From Circinella minor (taxonomy: Eukaryota; Mucoromycota; Mucoromycetes; Mucorales; Lichtheimiaceae): DNA of 64,000 bases. The notes beneath the pieces are model-generated. The model was given only the letters and a program-made list of their open reading frames with translations. It searched no databases and was not told where the DNA came from. How positions within the stretch are numbered: the first letter of the stretch is position 1; the number at the start of each line of letters is the position of its first letter. The stretch spans positions 1-64,000 of the forward strand of contig JAEPRB010000187.1 in NCBI GenBank assembly GCA_016758965.1, in the 5' to 3' direction. A program made the position numbers and the translations under genes. Positions 22,703 through 33,059 of the stretch are shown one piece after another.

Positions 22703-24265
22703 TATTCCATTAATTTTATTAATATAACTAATAATATACGTATGCTTATATTAATAATTTTATGCCTGAATAATCATTATAGTTCCTGTTATTAAAAAAA
22801 GGCCATATATTGAAATAATAAAAGAACAAGTATTTGAAGCTGAAGATTTGAAAACCAATCTCATTTCAGCATAAATGCACTGTGAGAATATAAACTAGAA
22901 TGGGTTTTATTACCTACATACATCCGTTAAACATAAGGCCATATGAAAAAAGTCCCTTAGTGGAACAAGGCTGCCTATATACTGGAATAGAGGAAGCGAA
23001 AGAAGAAGAAAGAAAATGATAAATGAAAATAAGAAAAGAAAAGAAGAGAGCCATTATCACACAAACATAATCTACAAATACATGACACTTAGTACCACTC
23101 TTTAATTTATACTATACTGCTTACTTTGTCTCTTTATTACTGTATTCATCTTTGTTGTATACTGTAGTAACAATATATAAATTTTTATACGTATTAACGA
23201 TTTTTTGAGTATATTGGATGGCTACGTAGAAAGAGAAAGTAAATACGTATAATGTCCAATCGACAGAATACGTTAAACGTACGCTATCAATAATTATTAC
23301 TGAGATCGTGAATACGTATTTAGAAGGAGAATAGATGAAAGGCGAGTCAAATACTTAAAATGGCAAAGGGCGCGCCATATTACTAAGATTCTGTTTAAAA
23401 ATTGGCGCGCTCCTAGTCATTCCCAAGAAATATTATTACATGATATCTTAATATATAGAGGACCTTCAGCTTCATTATCATATAATTTTACATTATGTAA
23501 ACAATAAGAAAAAGTTTTGTTAGAAAAAAAAGCAAGTATAAACTACTGGTAAGATATTTTCATTCGATTCTTTGATATTCTTTATCTGGATTGAAAACTA
23601 TCACTCTCACAGTAGTTTATCATGCGTAACTATCGAAATTGTGTTAAAATTTCAAATCTATCCACAGTACTATATGATTTTATATATGCTTGTTACAGCG
23701 TGCGTGAGAACTACTCAAGTATGGTTTTTAAAAAATATAAAAATACATTTTGTATCATTCCTGTAAAACATTTTGGAAACCATCGTTTCCGTTTCATTTT
23801 GTCTCCTACTTCTTTTATGTTGTCAGCGTTGATGAGACCTCTATTCCAGACGTAAGTCATTTTCCACTCTTTTTCTTATCATTTCATTTTTCAATGGTAA
23901 TTGACTAATTAATATTGAAAAAAAAATATTTTATATTGCTTTTATAAATTAACTGTTGGATACAAAAATTAACATAGGTAGAATAATAAAATTGAAGTTA
24001 TCATCAAATGTGAATAATTTTCTGTAAAAATGAACAATTTCTTTTGTAAATTTTGTTTTACGCATGTTCAGTTCTCTTCGTGGGTGTTTGATTACCACAT
24101 GAAGTTCTAATGTCATAATACCTATAATAATGATCATACATTAATAAAATATTTAGTACAATTGAGCTTTTTTTCATTTATATCATCTTTTTTTAACAAT
24201 AATGATTTACATACCATCATTCAAGTGATTCTGGAAAAGAAAAGAAAAACCAACTACATATATTG
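22703..24265. other. Intergenic, includes two GGCGCGC sites and an orphan open frame
   Basis: No gene is firmly supported. Two GC palindromic sites, GGGCGCGCC at about 23369-23377 and TTGGCGCGC at about 23402-23410, stand out from AT-rich surroundings and resemble E2F/MBF sites. An ATG-initiated frame at 23622-23855 (77 codons) ends at a good donor-like sequence (ACGTAAGT), but no second exon was found and the peptide is not recognised. Confidence 0.35.
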
Positions 24266-24720
24266 CGTCTATGTAGCCCAGAAAAGGAGAGAGAGAGAAA
24301 AAACCAGAAGAAGATTTTCATAGCAGCGCCAAATGGAGATCTTGAACCGGACGCACCACTCATCCCTATCGATCACTCATCCTTGGAATTACACACCTGA
24401 CATCAGGGCGCCCAACTCCTGATTGCTTGTATACGCGGTATTTATTACTGTAACGGGACAGTGCTAGTGGTCTACGTTTCGCCCTTCACCCGAGCGGCAA
24501 ATCAACACGCCTACACGTGGCTGCCAGACACAGTTTTTTACACCATCATGTCCGGGATGGCCGTATGAGTGAACCGGTATGTAATCCAAGGATCCCATAA
24601 AAGGATACCATAAAAGAATTATGACAAGAGAGAAAGATGCGCCATTGGTGAGTGAAGGCATTCTTTAGGCTGTCAATAAAACAGTAATGTATTCGACGCA
24701 TCAATCTTCAAAATCCCAAC
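24266..24720. other. GC-richer patch of unknown origin, possible solo LTR
   Basis: Base composition rises well above the flanks for about 400 bases. The patch contains two CCATAAAAG TATA-like strings near 24596-24615 and GTCAATAAAACAG near 24672-24684, the order of promoter then polyadenylation signal expected in an LTR. The first bases TGTAGCCCAGAA and a possible end near CCCAACA (about 24720) could be LTR ends, but no target duplication was found. A 65-codon minus-strand frame (24464-24661) is not recognised. Confidence 0.3.
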
Positions 24721-24839
24721 AAGTAAAACAAGTCAAGATTCGGAAGAGTCAAATTGTGTAGCCCACTACCATATATATTGAAAACATAAAGAAAAAAGGG
24801 AAATAGCCTATTTCCAGGCCTTAGTAAAACAAGATTTTA

Positions 24840-25170
24840 TAAAATGTTTCAATTAAATAAATAGTTAAAGGAATCTGTTTTCTTACTTGAACAAAACAAG
24901 TTGCATAATGAAAGAATTTAAAAGTTCAAATTCCAAATCTTGTTTTCAAATTTAAGCGGCGGGTCACAACAGCACTGAACCTTTAGGCAATAAAAATGAT
25001 AATAATAATAATAATAAGATTAATAAAAAGTTTCAATTAATTAACAAAAAGTTAAAAAGTATTTTCTTACTTGAACAAAACATTTTGCAAAAATGAAAGC
25101 ATTCAAAAGTTTAAATACAATTCTTAGGTCTTACTTTCCATTTTAAATGGCAGTTCACAGCGGTTACTAT
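24840..25170. repeat. Diverged tandem duplication, period about 185 bp
   Basis: Bases about 24840-24985 and 25024-25168 share the ordered words GTTTCAATTAA, TTTTCTTACTTGAACAAAAC, TTGCA..ATGAAAG, TTCAAAAGTT or TTAAAAGTTC, CTTACTTTC or CTTGTTTTC, TTTAA..GGC and TTCACAGC or GTCACAAC. The copies are separated by an (AAT)n stretch. They look like an old two-unit tandem repeat with no protein. Confidence 0.6.
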
Positions 25171-25545
25171 ATATTTAAACAAAACAAAAACAATAATTAG
25201 TGTAAGTATACTAATAATAGTGTTTCTATCGAATAAATGAATAAACAAATATATGATTGTAGAAATATATAAAAGTTATTTTTTTCCTGCTATTTCTAAG
25301 GATAGAATGTTCAAAAAAAAGTTCTTTTCTTTTCTTTTAAAGGAAACCAAATATTTGATTACATACTTTGTGAAAAAAACAAACGGAATGTGCGTATGTG
25401 TGTATCTATCAAAAGACGCGTTGATTTTCCAAGTGTTAAATGGGAAGAGGTGGAAGAAACAGAAAGAAACAAAGGGAAAAAGGATACCCAACTTTTATCA
25501 GACACTGAAGCGCACGGACCTTAAATTGGTACTGATGTTATGCTG

Positions 25546-26334
25546 TGTGGTCGTGCCATCCCCCCCATGGCTGTGATTATTTTATTTCGCTGTCTTTGGT
25601 CATGCCTTACTATCCTGCCGCCTTCAATAACCACCTACTGACACTTGATAATATGATATAATGACTTCATGATAATCAGATTACATATGTATATAGCTGA
25701 TATTATTCTTATTTATCAGGAAATTGATAATATAAATATCTTTTACTTAACCCTCTTTACCTATGTAAGCAATACTTTTGGTTAATTGAAGTAACATAAA
25801 TAACACACACACAGAATATATATGTTACCTTGACTTATACGAATACACCGTTAATATGCTTCCAAATATGATTATAAAATAATTTATCTTAAAATACACA
25901 TTTTGTCTCCTTCATAGTTATTGTGCGTATTTTATGAATTACTTTTACTTTTTTTTTTTTTAGTAAAAAGATATATTGGGTTTATAATCAACTTTTGCAT
26001 TGCTTATAATTTTTATTCCAACCCTGTTATAATTTTGTACTCTATATATATAATATAAATGTACGATATTTTTATTTGTAATTTGTCATGTGCTTTTAGT
26101 AAGTTGAATAAGTTAATTCATTATCATTATACTAGTGAACTAAAAAGAAAAGTTACTCAAAACGAAACAAAAGCACTGTTTTTTTAACGTCAGTATATGT
26201 TAGAAAATATTATTTATGCAAAAGTACAACTTGCGAGGCAGAGTAGTAAGGAAGGGTCAATGGCACGACCGAACACAGCGGAATAAAACAAACACAGTCA
26301 GGGGGGGGGATGGCACAACCGCAGGATGGCACGA
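25546..26334. mobile_element. Non-autonomous element with long terminal inverted repeats
   Basis: The left arm at 25546-25621 (GTCGTGCCATCCCCCCCATG, then TTTATTTCGCTGT, then CCTTACTATCCTGCC) is matched in inverse by 26235-26334 (GGCAGAGTAGTAAGGAAGG, then ACAGCGGAATAAAA, a G run, GGATGGCACAACC, then GGATGGCACGAC). The motif ATGGCACGAC also repeats inside the right arm. The arms are about 75-100 bp, the total about 790 bp, and the interior is AT-rich and non-coding. This fits a MITE or foldback element with subterminal repeats, of Mutator or hAT style. Confidence 0.65.
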
Positions 26335-27675
26335 CTTTTAGTACCTGCCTGTTATAACGATTGTAACTTTGCAGTCCAGTTTTTACAGCAATGTGGTGCA
26401 GCTGTGGTTGTAACTTGAACTGTAAAGTTAACTTTGTAATGTTGCAAGATATTTATTTTTTTCGTCTGCTTCTCCAAAACAATTTTTTTTTCACTTTTAC
26501 TCTTATTTCTACGAGGTAAAAAGTTACAATTCTCGAAGTTAAAATCAATTGCTGCAGAGAAGTTGTAAATCCGTTAATTGTATGTATCTTGATAAACATT
26601 TGCCCCACTACTTGATAATCTCTTCCTTTTAATCACAATTCATAATATATCCGTTTTGATTGTAATAAACTGAAGAATTAGAAAGATTATTTAGCAAATT
26701 ATTATTATTATTTTTCACACTTGCTTTATCTCATTCTAATAAATTTTCGTATGATCGTGATACCAACGACGAAGCGAATAGGGCTCCAATACGATGGTTT
26801 TTTTTTTATTTTCACCCCAACAAATTTCTTTAAAAAAAAAGATCCATATGAAACAAAAGAAATATGTATTGTCCTTACAATAAAGATGAGTCATACGCGT
26901 ATGATAATGGTTAATTATTGTCGCGCATCAACACAATAAAAAAAATTAATATAGCAAATATCATGCTAAAATAATATAATAATAACCTTGTTCTATTATA
27001 AATATCTAATGGAGAACATGCTGTTATACATAATTGAAACATCCAGATTGTACTCTGTTTATAAACTAGCTGACGAACAATATTATTTTGGTGACACATC
27101 CATAGAATGTTGTACATATGTCGTTTATTAAAAAAAAAAAGAGAATGCACGGACGAACGCGTGAAAAACAATAACATGTTTATTATTGCTTTATGTCACA
27201 CTTTAAACCGTATCAGTTACTTTGTGCAAAAAAAAAGCTTGCATTGTATAAAAATTAGTCACCTATTATTATTATAGTATTCTACGTAGCAACACAATAA
27301 ATAAAGCTATACTTTGTTTTATTTAGTGTGTAGTATGGTAAACCAGTTCTTTGGCATAAACAACAAAATTCATTGGTTCACTTCATCAAAAACCCCTATC
27401 TCCCAATCTTCTAACGAAATAAACAATGTTTTTAATATTAACTGCCAAATATTTTTTTGTCACATCTTCTGTATCCAAGTAATCGATAACAGAATATAAA
27501 TATGTTGTCTGGGGGACCGGCACCTAAAAGTGGGGGTTGGGGGTGGTGATAAACGTAAATTGGGGATTTGGAAAGATTAGTGTCAAGGGTAAATCTTTGC
27601 ACCGACCCACTCTAGCAGCGTGTATTAAAGCAGAAAAAAAAATAATAGTGCTTGGACCATTTAAAAAGATCAACT
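26335..27675. other. Intergenic, no gene seen
   Basis: AT-rich DNA with an (ATT)n tract near 26700. The last 200 bases contain G-rich strings (GTGGGGGTTGGGGGTGG near 27529) and are the probable promoter of the next gene. Confidence 0.4.
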
Positions 27676-28945
27676 ATGTCACTTTTAAAAGTTCTTGGTG
27701 AGATTCAGTCATTATATACATCAGCTCAAAGTGCACCAAGGAATCAAGTATGGTACATTTTAACTGTAAGTTATTTTTATTTATTTTATTGATTCATCGG
27801 AATGAGTATAACAAAAAAAAAAGAATCTTTATTTTTTTTTTTGCTAATCGAATTGCGGGGTGGGGTTCCTCCTTTTTTTTATGGTTTGGAATGTGTATGT
27901 TATAGGCAGTTGTCATGAGCACCTTGAATCATGCACAAGATATTCCCACCGTTTATAAGGTAGCAACACAATCCATACAGCAGCAAGAAGAAAAAGTACA
28001 AGTAATGATGCGACTTCGTGAAGGCATATTTAAAACATTTGCTATTGTCGGTTATCCAAGGGTAATTAATTCTTTACAAGCTTTAGCAGCAGATGCTCCA
28101 AGTGAAATATTGACACAATTACCAAAAAAACCTATTAGGTAGAGTAACCAATCATCTCTTTTTTTTTTGTTTGTATAAATATGGAACCAAGGGATTAGAG
28201 GATGACGATGAGATTTATTGTCATTGTTGATATAAAATAGTCTGTGTTCATTTTTTTCCGTGAGAAAGATTCGTGTTTCTTTTAAGATTTTGAATTTTAT
28301 GATTGGGGATTGATGGTAATGGGGTGAAGGAAATGGATCAGTGCCCTCCCTCTATCCCTCATCAGGGAATACAAAAACTGAAATAGGGAAGTGTATATCA
28401 TCATTACCATCACTGAGGAGACGAAAAAAAAAAGAGTTGGGGAGGAGGAGAGTGACAGTATACTTGTTACAATTGATAAGAGAATTTTTTATTATTTATT
28501 TGGATGTTGTATACCTAATATTTGTGTATTATTATTATTATTTATGGTTTACACTAAATAACAACAATGATGATGTTATATATGTTTTTTTTTTAGATCG
28601 GAATCATCTTGGCATGATATTACACAACAACGTGAACGTGGTAACCAATTATTTGATGCGATTTATGAGCGCCATACTCAACGCGTACAAGAACATATGT
28701 ATAATGCCTATCCTGATTTGGCACAAACGGCAATTCATCATTTATATGGCCCTATCCTTTCTGAGCCTTCTATTATTTCTGCAAAAGAGACAAGTTTAAT
28801 CATGGTAGCAGGACTTATGGTTCAAAATGTTCCTGCTCAATTAAAAGGTCATCGATATGGTGCTCTTAATCTAGGAAACAACCAAGATGATTTAAACCGG
28901 GTGGAGAATTTGGTAGATCTCTTGTCACGCTATTATAACCAATAA
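27676..28945 (+). CDS. Carboxymuconolactone-decarboxylase-like (AhpD-fold) protein
   Basis: Three exons, 27676-27765, 27906-28138 and 28597-28945, give 223 residues. Intron 2 is unusually long (458 bp) and starts GTAGAG. The central helices (LREGIFKTFAIVGYPRVINS) and the C-terminal stretch (ETSLIMVAGLMVQNVPAQLK, then GHRYGALNLG) follow the carboxymuconolactone decarboxylase/AhpD-like helical fold seen in fungal proteins such as yeast Pxp2 (YJR111C). The predicted protein has no cysteine at all, so it cannot carry the CxxC used by AhpD peroxidases; a conserved His sits in GHRYG. The enzymatic role is unknown. Yeast relatives are linked to mitochondria or peroxisomes, but no clear C-terminal PTS1 is present (the end is YYNQ). 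Confidence 0.7.
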
Positions 28946-29508
28946 CATTATAATAGTCATCGAAACGTGAATTTTTTTTTTTTACTTTTTACCCCACACA
29001 AACAAACCAATGATTGGGGGTAAACCATATCATATTCTAATTTAGAAAAGGAGAAGAAAACAAAAAAGAAAAAAAAAGGGGGGGGGGTCTTAAAGTTGTT
29101 TGTGTTATGATGATAGGTGTACCCAAGTAAAATAGTTACTGTACCCGCGAAAAACATTGTGTTACAAGCTTCTTCCTCTCTGTATTTTATCCATAAAGAA
29201 AAATGAATCCTGTACTTCATTCTAATAGAAAAAAAAATACAATATACTATCGTATTATAAACATTATTATTATCAAATTATTATTATTTATTATTAGAAC
29301 TTTATTATACAAAAAGAGAAATTTAGAACTATACAACTTTAAAGTACATCATCAAGACATGAAAGTGTTAGAAAGAAAGACAAAATAACAAAAATAATAC
29401 TATATACAGAAGCAAAAAAAAAAAAAAAGGTACTAATTACTATACGGACTATTATTAAGTGGACTAGAATATGGGAGGGAAAAAAAGAAAGTAAAAAAAA
29501 AAAAAAAA
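28946..29508. other. Convergent 3' intergenic region
   Basis: Lies between two converging genes. It holds T and A runs and a G10 tract near 29079-29088. No coding signal was seen. The poly(A)/poly(T) tracts on either side are likely 3'-end processing regions of the two genes. Confidence 0.4.
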
Positions 29509-30972
29509 TTAGGCAATAGCAATTGTTGCATTATTATCATTATTATTTTTAATGGTTGTTGTGGTAGTTACATGGTGACAACCAGATAATTGAACATTTG
29601 TAATTTTATGACCTGCTACTGCTTCCTTGATCCAATCGACTTCCAAAGAATTCCAATTCGAAACATCCAAGTATTGCAAATGTTTTAAACCTCCAATTAG
29701 ATGTAAAAAGTTTTGTTGATCTATTACGTGAGCATCAACATGTTTTTGTTGTTGTCGTTGTCGTTGACGGTGTCGACGCACGAGGTTGGCGCCTAATCGA
29801 GTTAATCCAATATGGTGTCGTTCCAAAGAATCAATCAAATCATTCAACTGTCTATCAGATGACCGTTTTTGTTTACGAGCCACACCCAAGTGTTGTATAT
29901 TGGGGCAAGATTCAATAATACAATCTAGTATCATCATTGTCATGCTATTATTATTGTTGTTGTTAAGGGCTGTAATTCGGTTAAGCTGCATATAAGTCAT
30001 CTTGTTACCACATGCCCGTATTAATTCTTGTAAACCATTATTATTATTACTGTTATTTGTTGCTGTTCTTGTTGATAATCCAGAACAGTCGCTAATATTC
30101 AATGCATGCAAATAAGGTAGTTGCTGGACAAGTCGTGTCAAGCCTGGACTCGAGACTTGCTTCAATCCAGCTAAGGATAATACAGAAAGTTTGTGTTGTG
30201 TATTTAAATATGAAATACCTTGATCATCAATCAAAATACATCGATTCACGGATAATCGTTCTAATTTTGATACATGACGAGTCAAAAACAATAAACCCAG
30301 ATTGCTAACACGCTTACATCCATCCAATGTTAAATCCTGTAAATTGGGACATGATCGTGCAATATGAGCCATGGAACAGTCTGTCGTATGTTGAGGTGGT
30401 AGAATTAATTTACGGATAGCTGAACCATATTTTGCCAGATGTATTGGGAATGTATTGTTATTATCGGCGTTATTGTTTGATGGTACTGACGAAGAAGTTG
30501 TTGGGGCGGATTGACAATACATGTAGTCACAAGGAGGAGTATTAGATGATTTCATGAAAAGGGGAAAACAACATACAGGTCCAGTGAGTACTGGGGCTTT
30601 CCACAAGATAGGTGTCACGAGTGCATGCCAACGGTGATTTACTAGAGTGCATTGATAAAGGTGTTGTGGTGAAAAAGTCATTTCAAAGACAACCGTCAAA
30701 ATTTCGTTCGGTAAGTTATTAATGTAATTCGCTCGTTGTTGTTTATATTGTTTTAATAGCATTTGTTGCTGTTGTTGATTTGGGTTTTGTGCAAGAAAAC
30801 GTTGCTTCTTCATCCCAACTTTATCGTTGCGTCTTTGAGTTTGTTGTGGGGAACCATACCTCCTATTACTATAATAACTGTAAGGGTTCTTTTCCTCTGA
30901 TTGTTGCTCCTCCTGTTGCAGTGGCAACCGATGACGACGACGAGGAATTGTATTGAGTGTTACTTGACGACG

Positions 30973-31018
<46 letters not shown>

Positions 31019-31131
31019 CCATCATTCATGGCAATTTCGTAGACCGCCTGAAAGAAAGCTGCAGCATTTGCTACAATAACGGCAAGAATATCAAAAAATT
31101 GAAACAAATACTCAATAATAGACGAGAGCAT
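29509..31131 (-). CDS. F-box / leucine-rich-repeat protein (AMN1/GRR1-like)
   Basis: An intronless 540-residue protein. Residues 4-33 form a hydrophobic helix-prone N-terminus (FDILAVIVANAAAFFQAVY), followed by a Q16-type tract at about 38-53, an Arg/Gln-rich linker, and an F-box at about 136-182 (INNLPNEILTVVFEMTFS, VNHRWHALV). Cysteine-containing LRRs follow: CPNLQDLTLDGCKRVSNLGL, KLERLSVNRC, KLSVLSLAGLKQVSSPGLTR and YLHALNISDCSGL. This LRR type is that of yeast Grr1, Amn1 and FBXL proteins, which select phosphorylated substrates for SCF ubiquitin ligases. The N-terminal hydrophobic stretch is unusual for the family and could tether the ligase to a membrane. Asn runs interrupt the LRRs (NNSNNNNG, NNNNNS). 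No orthologue symbol is assigned. Confidence 0.8.
30974..31018. repeat. (TTG)n / (CAA)n microsatellite coding polyglutamine
   Basis: A pure trinucleotide run inside the F-box/LRR gene. On the coding strand it is CAA repeats and gives the glutamine tract near residues 38-53. Length variation between strains is likely. Confidence 0.85.
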
Positions 31132-32325
31132 TGTTTTAAAAATTATATATGTATATATTAGTAAAGTAAACGCAAGAACTAAAAAAAAATTAGGGGAAGG
31201 GAAGAAGATTATTATTATACGAGGGGGTGTTTAAAAAAGAAAAGCAATGTATATTTTAAAAAGAAAAGAGAAGAAAGAAAATAAAAAAAAAAGTTAGAGG
31301 ACAAAAGATTATTTTTTTAAGTAATAAAAAAGGAGAAAGAAAGAAAAGATCCTCATAGGTGCTCTTGATGTTGATGCTTGTATTTTTAACGTTCTTTTTC
31401 TGTACAACCCCATTCTTTTTTTTTTATCGGGGCTCTCTCTCTCTTTTCTTTCTTTAACGCTATACTTTAACGATTCCCCAAAGCAACAAATACCCCCTTT
31501 TTTTTATTCAACTAAAACTAATCTAATACAGTTTATGTACCAATAAATTTTTTTTCTTTTGACACATTTAATGCAGTCATATATGCAGTGTATAATCGAT
31601 ATTGTTTCGTGATTAACACTTAATTATATACAAATAAATAATAAATAATAATCAGGATGATAAAAATCCTTTTTTTTTCTTAAATGAGCTCTCTTAATAA
31701 TAATCATTTGTACTTTTCCTGTGGCGTCAAATGATATGTGAACACACTATCATATATTTATAAAAGTGTGTGAGAGAGAATTAGAAAAAAGCTTTGTGAG
31801 AAACCAGGATGATGATGAAAAGAAAGAGACAGGTCCGTTACACATTCCATAATGTTTTAGTTTCTTTTTCTAGTGGAATCCATTCTTTTCTTATTCTTTC
31901 TTTACCCCCCAACATTGGAAAGATATAAATATGTAATAATTAGGTTATACGAAATATTTAGAGAAGTATGTATGTGCGGAATGATCTTATTGTTTATAAA
32001 AGTCCAGGGTCACAGAAAAAAAAAGCGCGCGCATTTTAGAAACAATGTGTATTTTTTAGTAACATATATTACCAGGTAAAAATATGTGAGTATGTGTGTT
32101 AACCCTCACTAAAATACCATTCTGAGGATGAAGGGGGGGGGATAAGAAGAAGATCTGTTTTTCTCTTCTCTCGCTGATAGCTAGTGTAACCTAGCTGCGG
32201 GGCTTTTAGGTCACACAAGGAATTTCGCGGGCCCCTTGTTCCGAGCTTCCGCCAATATACTTTCCTATCCACAAAGAAAAAAAATATAATATCATTATAA
32301 CATATAACTTTTTTTTTTTTTCAGA
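31132..32325. other. Divergent intergenic region
   Basis: Promoters of the minus-strand F-box/LRR gene and the plus-strand KXD1-like gene probably lie here. It contains purine runs (31190-31340), T runs and a GC-rich block at 32170-32260. TTTCGCGG at 32223-32230, 96 bases before the KXD1-like ATG, resembles an E2F-type site. A T12CAG string just before the ATG may be the acceptor of a leader intron. Confidence 0.4.
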
Positions 32326-32908
32326 ATGAGCCTTCCACAACAAGTTGCAAAAGAACTTCTTAATGCTTCCAATGATGCTGATTTAAAACAAATGGAACAA
32401 GACCAGACAGAATGGTATTTTCTAATTCTTTTTTTAAAAAAAAATAGCCAAAATGCCTCTTAAATATTGTTTTTTAATACTTTACTCTTAATTATATTTT
32501 ATGCAGTCTAACGATTTATCAATCGACTCACGATCGACTAGAAGCATTTAACGAATTCAGTAAAGCTCGATACCAAAATATTAATAAACACTTTGAATCG
32601 CATACTACCATGCTTAAAGAGATGAAACGAGATTTAGATAGTGTGTTTGCTAAACTTCGGTAAAAGAAAAAAGATAATTGGGGTCTTTGCGAAAGGCAAG
32701 AGGAGGGGGAAAGCATATATATCATAGCAACCAAAGATGAAGTTTGTTGCTGTTAGTTATCATATAAACCTTTTGTATTAACAAAGTGTATTTATTATTT
32801 TTTGTATGCTTTGACAGAAAAATAAATATTAAACTGCAACAAAAGTACCCAGACGAAATGCGTCAAGCACGAGAGAAACACCCAGCTCCAGAGATCGAAG
32901 AGGACTGA
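32326..32908 (+). CDS. KxDL-motif protein, BORC/BLOC-1-type subunit (KXD1-like)
   Basis: Three exons, 32326-32414, 32507-32659 and 32818-32908, give 110 residues, the size expected of the family. The middle of the protein is a coiled coil (LEAFNEFSKARYQNINKHFE, then MLKEMKRDLDSVFAKLR). Lys-Arg-Asp-Leu in MKRDLDSVF is the KxDL signature, and the end NIKLQQKYPDE matches the KLxxxxPE region of KXD1. KXD1 is a subunit shared by the BORC and BLOC-1-related complexes, which position lysosomes or vacuoles and endosomes. The third exon starts within the Arg codon after the motif region. The protein end is acidic (PEIEED). The upstream GC block and E2F-like site are described separately. Short genes of this kind are easily missed because each exon is under 160 bases. 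Confidence 0.8.
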
Positions 32909-32988
32909 GTCCAAGAAAAGAGATGCTGATGATCAAAAATGGAAAAAAACAAGCCACTCCGCCTTTGCATCAAACACTACTATTCATA

Positions 32989-32996
32989 TTTCGCGC
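32989..32996 (+). promoter_or_regulatory. E2F/MBF-like site upstream of adenylosuccinate lyase
   Basis: TTTCGCGC lies 64-71 bases before the ADE13 ATG and matches the TTTSGCGC-type consensus of E2F factors, overlapping the MBF core CGCG. Similar sites precede KXD1 and NUP159 in this window. Functional use is inferred only. Confidence 0.35.
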
Positions 32997-33059
32997 TTAC
33001 ATTTCTCTTCTTTGTACTTCTTTTTTCTTTACCCACTTTATATAATATATATATAAAAC

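Noticed and set aside
28341..28799. 152-codon frame overlapping the AhpD-fold gene
   Set aside because: Most of it is the long second intron, and the rest is exon 3 in a wrong frame. The in-phase three-exon model explains the region better.
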